Source of the DNA: Lamellibrachia satsuma
Lineage: Eukaryota; Annelida; Polychaeta; Sabellida; Siboglinidae
Direction: 5' to 3'
DNA length: 64,000 nucleotides
Assembly (NCBI GenBank): GCA_033239005.1
Contig: BSQZ01000039.1
Coordinates: 1,385,816-1,449,815 of the forward strand
The translations under genes were made by a program, and so were the position numbers. Positions 23,351 through 36,660 of the stretch are shown piece by piece. Under the pieces are notes generated by a model. The model made no database searches and was not told where the DNA came from. It saw only the letters and a program-made list of their open reading frames with translations. Positions within the stretch are counted from its first letter, which is position 1, and each line of letters opens with the position of its first letter.

Positions 23351-25086
23351 CTGTAGCAAATAGATGATGCAGTATTTTAACACACTGATACAGTAATTGT
23401 CCATGTATAATACACCTCCAAGTATCAAATGCACTCTAATGTTTTGCTCAAATGTGAAAGAATTTCTATATTACTATGTATAATAATCACCCCCACTAGC
23501 ATGACATGACGATTAAGTTTAAGCAAATTTTATAGCTACATAAAAGATGTTTAGGAAAACCATTTATCGTAGTTCATAAAAAGTTTCTTCCACCATATAA
23601 CGTAACAACAACGTAATTGTTGCATACATAATATGTAATGTATTATGTATACAACAATTTATCACTCATTCCAATGTGATCAAGCCTCATGGCACAATAT
23701 ATTGTGGGATTCCAATTTCATATTTGGTCAAAGACTTTTTATTCATGTATCAAACAGTATCATAGGCACATGGACTTTTAAGTACAAAATTCAAAAAAGT
23801 CTGTATTTTACTAGATAAATTATGATACATAGTTACTGGATCATCTTAAATGTATCACTATATTATTAAGTCTTCACACTGATTTTCAATGTCCAGTGTA
23901 ATCCAACATGCCAATTCTGAGCAGTAGCAAGAGCAATAATAAAACAATATAACCAAGGGTTATATAAGAAGATACCAATCCCCAAATATTTTTTTATTGT
24001 GGATCCCCCCAACAAAATGTTGCAAATTATTTTGGGATGTGTTGTTTCTGCATGACAATTTGTGTATTTGCCTACTAAACATCTCAATTGTGCCATCAGA
24101 TATATGCCACCATTTACGTGCCTACTACAGGTGTGAACAGGTCTTGTGGTAAAAACAATAACTGACTTTTATACAGGTATGCCCTAACAGGCTTCCTTAC
24201 ACACATATTGGCTCACAACTTTGATGTGCCAGCTACTTGGCAAATGCAGCAGTGAACTATGGCATAACCAGGCTGTCGCATAAGACTACTATTAACACAC
24301 AAGTGAAACAATTTAGACTGTGGAACCATGTCTGCAAAGTCACGCATGTTAACACACCCATTGTTCCTGGAAACAATCAATTTACAGAACATTTTCTTGC
24401 TCATTGATAATGGTGATCCATAATGACACTGATTTTTCAACTTGTTTAATAAACTTTCACAAAATAGTATGCTAAATAAAAACACCTTAAATCAGGGGCA
24501 ATTTAGCCAGCATACCATACCCACATCTCAACAGAATACACTATGTATTCAGCCAAGCACAACCAACGATTTCCAATATTGGCAGCAGCCATGGTATCTG
24601 AGTCATAGAAACTTTCTCATAACACAACCCATTAGACAGCCCTGGCGTGGCACAGAGAGGCCAATTTTGGTGTTCAGTGAATCGGAAAGCAGCATGAAAG
24701 AACCAACTTACAACTGTGGTTCAGAGGAGTGTGTATTCATTAGTTGTGGAGCAGAGACCCTGTTGGGTAAAGCTTGGCCATCAATCATAAACACAGGAGG
24801 AGACAAGAGTAATGGGTGAACAGAACAGTGAATGATTGGCCCACTGTGTACAGCTATCTGTCTGGACTAGGTACTCGCCAGCAAAGCATGTAGGATACAG
24901 CTGGGACAGAAATTACAAGTTTACTTGTTCTACCAGTTTTCAGTGTCTGTCTTATGAAAGATATCACAGGTCACTGACGTGTGTATTTCAGCTGGATGAT
25001 GGCCGATTAACTGATACTTTTATTAATGACACAATATTTATTATATTATACTGATTGGGCAGGTTTCCATTGTATGAATGAATTAT

Positions 25087-25087
<1 letters not shown>

Positions 25088-25146
<59 letters not shown>
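25088..25146. repeat. (TA)n microsatellite
   Basis: About 29 TA units, directly before the G-rich minisatellite. Confidence 0.97.
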
Positions 25147-25150
<4 letters not shown>

Positions 25151-25151
25151 C

Positions 25152-25575
25152 TACAGAGTGGAGACTGAGAGTGAGGGATGGGGCGAGTGGAGACTGAGAG
25201 CGAGGAATGGGGGAATGGGGACTGAGAGCAAGGGATGGGGGAATGGAGACTGAGAGCAAGGGATGGGGGAGTGGAGACTGAGAGTAATGGATGGGGGAGT
25301 GGAGACTGAGAGCGAGGGATGGGGGAGTGGAGATTGAGAGCAATGGATGAGGCCCATCATGAGGGAATGGAGACTGAGAGCGAGGGATGGGGGAGTGAAG
25401 ACTGAGAGTGAGGGATGGGGGAATGGAGACTGAGAGCAAGGGATGGGGGAGTGGAGACTGAGAACGAGGGATGGGGAAGTGGAGACTGAGAGCAAGGGAT
25501 GGTGGAGCGGAGACTGAGAACGAGGGATGGGGAAGTGGAGACTGAGAGTGAGGGATGGGGGAATGGAGACGGTTG
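25152..25575 (+). repeat. G-rich 29/30-bp minisatellite, about 14 copies
   Basis: The unit is close to GTGGAGACTGAGAGCGAGGG followed by ATGGGGGA. The plus strand is strongly purine-rich. One insertion (GCCCATCATGA) lies at about 25350. Minus-strand ORFs of 'SIPPSLALSLHS' type come from the repeat. Confidence 0.93.
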
Positions 25576-26988
25576 TTGAAGACTGCAGTGAAACGGGACT
25601 AGTGATTAAGGGAAAACATTTTTTTACTGGTATCAGTGCCAGCCTCACCCCGGACTACAGGGATAAAGAGAGCAACATGCAATGTAATTACCTGCATTAT
25701 TATGTAGATATATGAAATAATGTAATATAAAATTATAAATTATAATTATAAAATATTCGCAATTTCTCAGTAGCACACATATTCTAAAGTTCTGAAGTTG
25801 TTGGTGATCGCTAACACCCCATCAGCATACTAAAAAACCTCATCCCTCATTAGCTTTTAGAAAAAGTTCTGATGAGAAACTAGGATATTTTTATTTTTCA
25901 TAGGTACTTGTGATAAACGTAAATTGTTGCTGGAATTTCCTCAAGTGTCATCAGACATGTTAACATGCCACTGTAGCCATACTGAGAAAACTTGTTTTAT
26001 CACAAGCCCATTAGCTGTTATCTGTGGAAGTGAGCCTGGCTACTTAACATCATATCTTACTTCCTTTTTATACAAGTCTTGCATGACGTGCGTGTATGCA
26101 CACAGGTACGTGTGCACACACTCTGACCAGAACTTTATGTATTATGCATGCCATCAGATATATCACTATACCTGCTATCGACTCTATGCAGTCAACACCA
26201 GCGAAGGAATGTTTGGCACAACACTTTGGCTTGATCACAAAGCATCAGGCAATCAAGCATATGAGGGCAAGTTGGGGTCATTTCTCACGCAGGTGATAGC
26301 ATCAAATATCCACAAACCCCAGGTACTGCCAAACCATGATTTCTTTCACCAAGCAACATGGACTGCGCTGGCTATGTCACTCACATTTTATAGTGTCATT
26401 GGTCTTTAAAGAAACTTAATACAACATGAAAGAACTCAGGTAAAACTGAGCTGTTAAACAGATAGGTTACAACTGTATTAACATGGGGAGCAAGTGACTA
26501 TCTCTATAGGCTTGATGACACCAGATGATATTGAGTTTGTATTGCCTCATTTGTGATGTTTTTGTTGTGACAGCTACAACAAAACATCAGTGCACATAGT
26601 CTGCAGTACAGCTGACAGCCTCATACAAATGGGTCAGTGTAAATCTAGAGGGCCAACATACTGGTCTCTACACTATAAATGTCAACAACCCTTCAAAGCA
26701 CTCATGAGCATTCTGCCAGTGGCAAAAGTAGAACATTCCTTCCTAGGATAACGATAAGTCAGCCATCACTATGCTCCTGGTGATGTCTAGCAAGTAACCA
26801 CTTCAGCACGCTGGCCCTTTTGATACATCAGTAACCAGTAACGAAGTTGTTGGTCATTTTGATACATGCAACCAGAGTCCTTTACTGCTATGATCACAGT
26901 AACACAGGTGGCTCAGCAGTCTACTTCACACCCACGTCCAAAGTAGTGTGCTTTTAATTAGACAACAGATGACAAGTGAAATCACATA

Positions 26989-28172
26989 CAGTAGTACCTG
27001 CCTTCAACGGACACTTCTGTATCCAAGCAAAAGTGTCCCTACATGGCAGGTGTCCCCTCAGCGGAGTGAGAGGCATGCTGGAGTGGAGGGCTAAAATAAG
27101 GCGTGTTAGGTGTTCCTGTGTCTGCCACCAGGGTGCTACTACTAACCAACAGCGATCGCCGCCCGCTGCACCAAGTCCAAGAACTCTGTAGAAGCCACAG
27201 TGTGCTTGCAGCACTGTCTTATACGGCAATATGCAGTTTATAGAGCTTATTAAACGAGTCAACTAGCATCAACATGTATTAGTTTTAAATGTCACACCCT
27301 GTTTAATCATTAACTGAATAAAATACACGTACGTAAACCGTTATGGAACTATTATGATGACAATGTACTGAACTAATAGGCCTGCAAATCGAAAATAATA
27401 ACCTGGATTTGAGCAGCCAAAAACGTATATGAGTTGACACACGCAGTATGTAAGCTGATTAAACATAGAAAACGACAATAGGCAGAATTAATAATCGTTT
27501 CACCTCGATTTTCAACTGATCTCAATCGAAGCATAAATTTATGATGCACAACTTAGCATCGATTCGTCGTTTCATATGTGGATGACGAATTCGTATTTTC
27601 GCACACTGGTAGCATTTGGCATTTGGCATTAGTACTGCATACTAAATTGCATTTAAGACTTTATCTGATTCTTATGCGAGGCGTATTTTTGAATCTCGAT
27701 TGCAATTTCAAACCGCCTAAGTGACTGATGTGGGCGGCAGCGCCAAACAACCAACTTGTTGACAGTCGTTCATTGTCGTTGACATTTTTTACCTGTTTCT
27801 TGAGAATTCTCAAAGCAATTCTGAGTAGGTTTAAGCAGGCCCATTTGGCATTTCCCCCGGCGGCAGAAAATCGGGATCCACGACCAAAAGCCTTATATCC
27901 GATATAACGTTGTTTTTCCTACTACACACCGTGCTGTCTGTCCGTCGCCATTTTGAAAATAAACTATTTCGAGAAAAAAAATACGAAAATAATGATTACT
28001 GTCCGCCTTAGCAGGGGCAGAAAACCAAAATATCCTGTCCGCTGTCCGCGTTCACCAGGTGTCCCCTCATCAGAGGGACATTAACATGGTAAAACAGTCC
28101 ATACATTGAGAAAGTGTCCCGACATAGCAGGTGTCCACTCATCGGAGGGTCCGTTGAAGGCAGGTACTACTG
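26989..28172. mobile_element. Tigger/pogo-like non-autonomous DNA transposon
   Basis: Terminal inverted repeats start CAGTAGTACCTGCCTTCAAC at 26989 and end with the complement at 28172. Both are flanked by TA (26987-26988 and 28173-28174), the target duplication of Tc1/mariner-class elements. Subterminal GTGTCCC...GGCAGGTGTCC blocks also occur inverted at both ends. The 1184-bp body shows no transposase frame, so it would be moved in trans. The CAGTA termini fit pogo/Tigger elements. Confidence 0.82.
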
Positions 28173-28274
28173 TACTGGCGGAATTACCCACCGGGGGTAA
28201 TGCTAACATATGACATCACATATACTGTAGTCATTAAGTGAGGTCAATATAAGAAACTTATTATCATTATTATA

Positions 28275-28402
28275 AATACAGAATGCTTCCCAGAGAAGTT
28301 GAGATGGTAGGTCTGCCAGGGGATGAAGTGTAAAGTGTTTTGAGCAGTCCCAAGGACTGGATACCATGCTATGTAAGAACATACCATTACCATTATCTCA
28401 GG
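28275..28402 (+). mobile_element. SINE fragment, 3' part
   Basis: It contains GAATGCTTCCCAGAGAAGTT, CTGCCAGGGGATGAAGTGTA and GAGCAGTCCCAAGGACTGGA, and ends in an (ACCATT)n-like tail. The same words occur in the minus-strand SINE at 5030-6157 and at 35945-36030. The tRNA head is missing. Confidence 0.65.
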
Positions 28403-30439
28403 CATAAATTAGTTGTTGGTCCAACTGACCCAACCAACTGACCAGTACCTCAGGTGCACTGTGACCTTGTTGACATGTCATCAATAAGACAGGTAAACAA
28501 ATCCACTTTAAAAAAAGGAATTCCCACAGGTAATCCTAACATCTGTAGTAGATGCAGGTGTAACAGTATGACCACTAAGTAAACTGATAAGGTGAACAGC
28601 AGCTCCTGCTTAAGTAGTTAATTATGCATTGTCAGCATGCAATTTACACCCTGAAATACGCTCCAGTTACCAACATGTTCATGGGAACTACAGTACTATT
28701 TCAGATATCACATTTCCAAATCATACAAAACCAACCACAAAAATCTAATTTTGATGCTAATTATTTCTGCAAATCTACATACGACTGAAATATCATCAAC
28801 TGGTTTCGGCGTCGCATTACACGCATACATTACATACACGTTGTTGGACCAGAAACACTAAAACTTTTACAACGTTCCCATTAAAATTTATTCATAATAT
28901 TACTATGCCAGCTTCAGGAATAATGCACCATTACCTGGTAGTAAACAAGCTGCTGTAATGTCAGCAAGACCAGAGCCAAGTCAAATGTTCTACAATAATA
29001 TTGGCTATTTAAAATTTATTGTGCAAATTGTAATGTTAGAAATCCAAACACGTTAATAAAGCTTAAACGTTCGACCAACTTACTAACACATGTTATGATG
29101 CTACGCACTTATGTCTGCATAAAGTTTAAGTAGGAATGTCAAGTCCCTGTTTTGTGAATAGATGCTTCTGAAGCATATAATTATCTTGTCATCGCCCTAT
29201 CAGCATGTGGCTGGTCATGCATAAATGACCTGTCTATTCTTTTGTTGGCATCAATGATATTTCAAGTCAACATACTCCTGCCTTATCCATCAGATATGCA
29301 CCTGTGTAGTTATAGAATACTCACTATCTTGTGCATAATGACCTCACTGGATGACCACAACTACAAATACCAATAAGGATTTGACCTCTACTAAATAAGA
29401 CATCTATGACCGTTAGCCACTGGAAAGAGCAAATATACACCCATAGCCAATAGACCTTCAATGGTGATGATATTTGGCAAATGTGTTCACACAATCATTA
29501 ATCTCCAATACATCATAATTGGTTCTAACACATCTTGTAATATATCTCCGAGCTTCTGACATATATATATGTCCAAATATATTTGTCCCATACGAAGACA
29601 ACAGATTTAACCATTCTTTGAAGTGACAAATTAGGGATATTCTAGTATCATTGATTTGGTATAAATTGTATCAGACAATGACAATATAATTACGATATTT
29701 TATAGGACAGTTGACGCTAAAGAATACAAAGACCCTGCAATGTTGTTAATTAATTGTGACTGATTGTTGAAGTGATATTTGACCAGAGTTGAAAACCCAG
29801 CTTTGCAAATAAATAATTATAATGAAAAATGCTGTTCAAACTATTCTGTCCTAGTGCCAAGTTGTTACAGATTCTAAGGATTCATACAGAGCTGTAGCCA
29901 AATCCTTAGGCTCCTGCCCACACTGACCTTATATTCACCAGGGCCCAAAAACATATGGGAGCAATTGACATCTTATCAGTATTTCAGTAGCAGGAAATTG
30001 GTTTGAGGTGTAGGGAAGCCAAAACCCATCTCTAATCCAGTCAGCCAGAATAAAGAGTAACAGTTTAATCTTCCTTCCATTCATCAATAATGTCCCTGTT
30101 AGATTCCATGGTGGCTTCATGTTGTGCTAAGTCTTAATATCCGTTGAGTCGAATGTTGTTAACACACGTTTTGAGTGGTGTTACATGTAGCATGTAAGTA
30201 ATTTGTGGAAACGTGCATAAATAAACTGTTGAACGATACTGAAAGGTTTGAGTGGTAATTACTGAATTGCAAACAGGTGGGATATATTTCCACTTTACCC
30301 GTACATCAAGACTGTGCTAACATTCACACGCTGGCGATATCACACAAGACTGCGTCAAAACTGTTCATTTCACAGCCCATATAAAATAATAACGTAATCC
30401 ATGGAGATTGGAGATGCACCGACTCTACTCAATAGCATG
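28403..30439. other. No gene recognised
   Basis: About 2 kb of AT-rich sequence with no exon, RNA gene or obvious repeat seen. Confidence 0.5.
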
Positions 30440-31240
30440 TTATCTCCTCCTCCTCCGACAGTGCGAAGAGCCACCAGCGCATCAACATCTCACCACACAG
30501 CTGCTGTGGCAATTCCATCCTCAAACACTGCTGGCCACAAGAGGACATTCGTACCGAAGGCCAATGGAATAAACTGGGGATAGATCACTATTTCACTTCC
30601 TGGTCCATGGCATTCGAAAGACGCGCCAGTGACGTTGAGACTGTCCCCCTTTGAAAGTTTTTTCGAATGGTAAAAAAATTGTTTCTGAACAGGACAAAGG
30701 GCACAGTTGCAGACCACGCCACTTCTGCTGTGCACCGGATAACATTTCTAGTCGCTGGTTAGCAGAGTATGGACCTATCAGTGATGGAAGGATCACCTGT
30801 GTGTGTAGACAGTCTTCTTGTTTTTGTTGACACCTGACGCGTAGCATCTGCTATGCTAATTTTCTTGAAGAAAAAATTGCAGGATTTGAGAAAAACTCTA
30901 CAGCATGTCACTCTTGACATGCAAAACCGTGTGCTATTGTGATCAAATCTGAATCGTTATTTGACGTGCAATAATAATTATTTTTAACATGGTCGGCTAT
31001 GGAAAAAATAAATAATGATCTTTCACCAACTCTACGATGAAATCATCACAATCAGGGAGAGAGAGCATTTCAAGACAGAAGCCAATGCCTTCCATGACAC
31101 CTTGCTTCCCACAGAAGTCACGATGGCTTTGGAATAAACAGGTTTGCCAGGGGGTGAAGTGGTATATAAGAAACATACCCTTTTTACCTTTTTGTGTCAG
31201 CACGCACCCCCAAAGCGGATAAGGACAGCTGCTAAGCCAA
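30440..31240 (+). mobile_element. LINE 3'-end fragments in two pieces
   Basis: 30440-30585 encodes '...AGHKRTFVP...GINW', resembling the C-terminal tail of CR1/L2/jockey-type reverse transcriptases (RTF-P, then W-N-L-P). 31040-31235 (CAATCAGGGAGAGAGAGCAT ... GTGAAGTGGTATATAAG ... CACCCCCAAAGCGG) continues the same family, as judged from the joined copy at 32461-32700. About 440 bp of unrelated sequence lies between. Assignment rests on the short conserved tail only. Confidence 0.45.
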
Positions 31241-31543
31241 GGAAGCACCCCACATAGAAAAAACTGTTGCTCGTCAGATTGGATTCATAAGCACATACAC
31301 GTGACCGTGCAAAGCATCAGCAATGTTTTGCACCAAATAACATTTAAATTCTTAATTTTCTGCACACTTAAACCCCTCTTCGAAATATCTTAAATTGCTC
31401 CCATAAAAGCATGACTGGCTGACTAATATATCCTTATATAGTATTAATATAATTTCTATATTTTAAAATCTCAGTATCTGAGTAGCTAAGTCACCATTAC
31501 TCCCGAGTGAGTCCGTCAAAATATTTGGAAAGAATACAAACAA

Positions 31544-31561
31544 TTTCTTGAGAGGTAATTA
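31544..31561. repeat. Fragment of the foldback element arm
   Basis: TTTCTTGAGAGGTAATTA matches the end of the right arm of the foldback element at 22470-22825; the preceding ACAAACAA is a weaker match. Little more is recognisable. Confidence 0.5.
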
Positions 31562-32460
31562 CCATGACCAATACTATTTAGTTTAGTAGTTATGTGAATA
31601 ACGTTAAAAATTTATTATGTGTTTGTAAAATTAATGTTATAATACTTAAACACCAGTTATATTTTGAACACACACACAAGGTTCAGTTTCACTTGAGACC
31701 ACAAAAGAAGCCAACTGTTACACGTTCGCCACAAGTTCCAGTTAGTTTCCTTTGCAGATGCCAAAGACCTCAATCTGTTAACAGCCCTTCAACTTGAACA
31801 TGTGCAACAGTGGAGTAGTACCTTCAGTGGGGTTGGCTCCTGTGGAGACTGCCAGCTGTTGTAGTGGGGTGTGTGTAGGCTGTTATAGAGGACAGATGCT
31901 CAGACCTTGTCCAGCTAGGGCTGCCCAGCTTCTGCACTACCAACAGGGCTGCACCTGCAACATGGCAATCAGTCTTCAGTTGTTCACATTAGAAAAATTG
32001 CCCATCATCCGATGGGGTAAATTGGTAGTTCGTAAGTGACTGTCACAATATAAAAAAGTCTCAGAAATATCCATCTTTAATTTGGTACTTGGTGCTGCCA
32101 GTCAATGTATTGATGGCTTCTTCGAATACAACTCTCAAAACTGCGACATAATACTGGCAGTTACAGCAATGTTTAGCGATGACTCGTCCTTGTGTTACCT
32201 GAGACAACCATACACAAGATGTTGTGAACAATTGTAGGTAATTGTTCACATAGCATTGTGAACAATTGTATGTAATAAATACAAAAGGAAATTCGACCGT
32301 TCATAGAAAAGGTAACAGCTGGGTGAATTTCAATAAAAATAAAACTGTGACACCCATAATGTGGAGTCGTAGATGAACCCCTGAAAGTTTGGCACCCGAG
32401 ATGCAAAGCTTCTAGGAGCAGCATAAGTAAACATACATAAAAACGCTGCATTATAGTAAG

Positions 32461-32700
32461 ATGGCATCAACATCTCACTATACAGCTGCTGTGACAATTC
32501 CATCCTCAAACACTGCTGGCCATAAGAGGACATTCGTACCAACCGACTATGGAACAAATTCCCAGGGCAAATTGATACAATCAGGGAGAGAAAAAAATCA
32601 ATGCCTTCCTTGGTGCCTTATGCCAGCACCCGCCTCCAGAGTGGAGACGGACAGCTGCTTAGCTACGGAAGAAACCCACATGGAAAAACCAGTCCCATAG
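32461..32700 (+). mobile_element. LINE 3'-end fragment, second copy
   Basis: Shares CATCAACATCTCAC, CCATCCTCAAACACTGCTGG and AAGAGGACATTCGTACC with 30480-30560. It then runs directly into GATACAATCAGGGAGAGA, which links it to the 31040 piece. A middle segment is deleted before the TGCCAGCACCCGCCTCCAGA tail. Confidence 0.5.
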
Positions 32701-33268
32701 ACTTCAACTGGTCTGGTTTAAAACATGATATCACTACCATAAAGAGTTCTTTTTTTTTAAGTAGAATCCGAGAAATATATTGATCATGACAACAGATCAT
32801 GTAACCAGCCTGATGTTTCTGAACAACTGGAGAGAGATTTATGAACACGTTACATGGCTTGAGGAATAAACCAGAGAAGAGTAGTGTATACAAATATTCG
32901 TTATGGAGTATTGCCAACAGTACAAATAGGAACATGGATGCTGTATTGTAACTTATTTAGCAGCATATTCTATGCCATACAAATGATCTGATGGTCTATC
33001 ATGCTGCCCGAGTCAGGCCCGAGAGAAACAAATCCCCAAGCAAATGGCAGTATCACAAGGGACAAAATGATGGCCCTATTTCATCCTTTCAGAGTAGTTT
33101 GCTGAACACAGGTTATAGTATATGCCTGTAGATGATGAAAATGTAAACACCAAAGCACCATTCATTTAGTAGGTCATTATATCAAATGTCAGCCAAACAA
33201 GACACTTTAGATAGATCGTTGTCCAAATCAACAAAGTCCAAGTAGCAAGGGCAAGGCTGCCATTGTCT

Positions 33269-33314
33269 AATCGTGTGTGTGTGTGTATGTGTGCGTGCGT
33301 CCGTGTGTGTGTGC
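33269..33314 (+). repeat. (GT)n-rich microsatellite
   Basis: An imperfect GT run with TATG, GCGTGC and CCGT interruptions. Confidence 0.9.
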
Positions 33315-33944
33315 TATAATCAAGCTAGTAGTACATGTATGTTATGCTACTAGGACTACTCCCCCTAGAGTCTAGACGCTTTGCATCTTGGTCGTTAAAT
33401 TTGTAGGGGTTCATCTAGCTTCAACCCCATTACCTTACCCTTCATAGATTGTTCGCAACACTATGCATATTTTCCATGATTGTTCCAAGTTAGGCTTTAG
33501 GCTGCCGTCTTTGTGTACATAATGCACACAATGCTGGACTGATCAGTGGACGTCACAGCATACATAACGTTTTCTACGAACTACCAAGTTATCTGGTCCG
33601 ACGGAGAAGTAATTTTGGTAGTTTTACTCAAATAGTCACCATCACCATGACAAATTACGGTGCAGTACATTGGATCTCACCTAACAAGGCGATTAAAAAA
33701 TGTCCCACATTTTTCTAAGTTCGTACACGTTGATATTAATATTGATTATTGGATCCCTGCTTTCCGTGGATAGACTTGGTCTGAATCAGTCATGACTTTA
33801 TAATTAAACCCAACGTTGACTGCAAGTAATACATACACAAATTCTGAAACAATAGCAGTGCTGCAAACTTGTGAAGCCATGAAAGCAGCACAACATTTCT
33901 TCCAGGCAAGTGAGGTGGAATTTGATACAAAGACACTTCAGCCA

Positions 33945-34432
33945 GATGTAAGTACATGAGCCAATCCTACAAATATTGATGTTGAATCTAAAATTGGTGG
34001 ACTAATTCCCAGTATGATTTCCAACAACGTGAGAAGTGTCTGAAAATGTGTGATGGACATCTCAGATGAGTACCTTAACGCCTTTTTGGGTGTCATCTTT
34101 AAGTTTAAGCATGGCTGTCATTTTCAAGCATAAATCATGCTATTTGAAACACATGCTCAATAACAAAATCTAATGGTTGCACATATGCAGAATTTTATGC
34201 TGAACAACTTTCATTAATAAGATCCAACCAATAGATTTTGTCATAGAGCATGTGTTTCAAATAGCATGGCAGCCAGGTTTAAAGATGGCATCCAAACAGG
34301 CATTAAGCTGTCCATCACACATTTTCAGACACTTCATACATTGGTACAACTAAAAATCATACTGGGATGTCTGGGAATTACTCATACAATATGAAACTCA
34401 AATATGGTCTGGCTCATGGACTACATTACAGG
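33945..34432. mobile_element. Second foldback (MITE-like) element
   Basis: The left half has CATGAGCCAATCCTACAAAT, TAATTCCCAG, AAGTGTCTGAAAATGTGTGA, CATGCTATTTGAAACACATG and ACAAAATCTA. The right half (about 34230-34432) carries their reverse complements in mirrored order. The loop is around 34175-34225. It has no coding capacity and is unrelated to the element at 22470. Confidence 0.75.
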
Positions 34433-35944
34433 CAAGTACTCATCAAGTGCTGAGTTAACTGTATGTCAATAAATTAGCACTTGCAATATATAAACAGCAA
34501 CAGTAGCTGGTTGAACAACTAGCTCTGCTAGTGCTGTATGTTCACACGTATAGTCATATACACATACAGGAGCAGCAGAGCACATGCATTGAAAGAATGT
34601 TTCAATCAGTTTAATTAATGGTATGGACTTAATGGTACACTGCTTGCCTCATGACTAGGACGTACACTGTATGATTGCCATCAAATGCTTAACCATTCAC
34701 ATTACTTACACAGGTTGCACCAGTATAAGAAATTGTATCTGTTGGCACTAAAAACATACAAATATAATTATAAAATATTTCTGAACTTTGTGCATTGGGC
34801 AGTTGGACCCACGACCAAGGATCTACACAGGCAGACTCGTTCACCACCTTTCAGGATTGCTAGCTAACACAGGCCAGACGACCAATGTCCGGTACTTTTT
34901 CAGTCGGACCAGTTAACTCCACCAGGTTGCTAACCCACATGATCAGTGGCCTTTACAGCCCTATCGTAATTTGGACCACATCAGACCACTCTTTAAGTAT
35001 TTTTCATCCATACATTTTTGGCAATAAATCTAATCCCAAATTCTGATATAGCAACTGAGCCGCTCAGTTGATGACCGCGTCGGCAATGTTTTTGTCCAAG
35101 CTTTTTTATCAGGGCTGGTAAAATACTGGTCAGACTAGTCGATTTTGAAACTGACAAGCCTGATTGGTCTGCAGGACAAATATGTTAGTGTTCACCCCGC
35201 CACCTTTAGTGTGAAAAGTAGTCCATATAAGAAGTATCAGAACACAGACAACCACCACAAATGCAGGTACAAAAACAGAGACAAAGGCAGTATTATTAAT
35301 GCTACCTGACTGGTGTCTGTCAATCTTCAATGGATCTCCACATATCAGTGAATCTCAGCACTGCCCAAACAGACAGAAGCACAGTCAGGCAGATCCACCA
35401 ACACTGTTCACTCTCACAATGCACAACCACTCATTTAAAAAACACCACAATGGAACAGGCTCATTTCCTGGCGTGTCTCAAGACCTCGCCATTATCTTGC
35501 AGATAATTTTACCAACAAAAAAACTTCCCAGTAATGCAACTGGCATGCTAGGGCTACTATCTCGCTGGCCGGGATGGGGGCTTTGGGCATGATAACAGAA
35601 ACTGAAGCAACATCCCTTTGCAACTTAGAGAGTGCACGTGAGGATACACAGATATGGTCCAAGACACATGTGAAGGTGTGATTTGAGAGTGTTATTACTT
35701 CAGCTGTTGCTTGCACCACCTATCCTTGCTGAAATCATCCAGCTTCACTCTTGAAAAGGAACAGAAGGAAGAATCATTTGAATCGTTTGCCATACACTAA
35801 TTTGTCATAAATTCCTTCATTTTAAATAGTTCTTATCATACATTGGCTCAGAAATAAATGGGTTGTTTACAGCCCAAAGTACAGACCAAACCACACTGAA
35901 TGTACAAACAAATGAAAGTTCTTGTAGCAATAATAAAGCAGGAT

Positions 35945-36030
35945 CTGTCATAACGCTTTACACTTCACCTCTGGCAGACCAGTCCATTCCAACTTCTCTT
36001 GGAAGCATTCAGCCATGCTGCAATTGCTGC
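35945..36030 (-). mobile_element. SINE fragment
   Basis: On the minus strand it has GAATGCTTCCAAGAGAAGTT, CTGGTCTGCCAGAGGTGAAG and TGTAAAGCGTTATGAC, matching the SINE 3' half at 28275-28402. The head is missing. Confidence 0.6.
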
Positions 36031-36424
36031 ATGAAGTATAGTCATTTTTATGCATCCACCACTTTGGCACTTCGCCTTTTGCTTCGCGAGGAACTACAGG
36101 ATCTGTGGCAAATGCTACAGTTGAAAATGAAACACAAGGGAAAGCAGACTAGTTAGGAAAATCAATGTTCATCCCAGGAACATGACACTGAATAGTCTGG
36201 GATTTTTTTTAACATTGCTTAAGCAATTGAGTAGTAGTAGGAGGCCCACGTGTAAACCCCAAGTATTAAACATAGGACTGATCAAGAAGTGATGAATCTT
36301 CTGCTGCTGTAATTGAGAATTCACAATGTTCGAAAGTGTAAATGTGTTTGGTAATTAAGCACATGATGTGTAAACAGCGGGGTGCAGTAGGAGTGGTAAG
36401 GGGATTAGGGGTGCAGTAGGAGTA

Positions 36425-36660
36425 GTAATGGTGCAGTTGTAAGGGGATTAGAATGTTAGACTCTTAATCCAGCCAACCAGGCCTCAAACCCTCTTGCTGT
36501 CATTTTGAAGTCTGCGCAATTTTGTTCATTTCATGATGGTTCAGTTCAGTCAGCTGTATAAATGAGTACTTGGGTGTGGCAGAGTGCTCTCCAGGGAAGT
36601 CGAGTTGGTGTTTTGGGTGGTCTTAAGGACCGGAAATCACACTATATTATAATAACTTTT
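36425..36660 (+). mobile_element. SINE copy, decayed, nearly full length
   Basis: A degraded tRNA-like head (TGGTGCAGTTGTAAG ... GCCTCAAACCC) is followed by TCAGCTGTATAAATGAGTAC, the same body word that is amplified in the 5030-6157 element. Then comes a tail like CCAGGGAAGTCGAGTTGG ... GGTCTTAAGGACCGGA. Confidence 0.55.

Larger units (their letters stand above)
23351..26988. other. Probable CLIP1 first-intron sequence
   Basis: AT-rich and without a recognised gene. A 161-codon plus-strand ORF at 25924-26409 has no domain I know and is probably chance. It holds the (TA)n tract and 29/30-bp array listed separately. Confidence 0.45.

Noticed and set aside
25151..25648. 165-codon minus-strand ORF 'SIPPSLALSLHSPI...'
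   Set aside because: It is the translation of the G-rich 29/30-bp minisatellite.
25924..26409. 161-codon plus-strand ORF
   Set aside because: No recognisable domain, odd composition, no splice or promoter support; fits chance.
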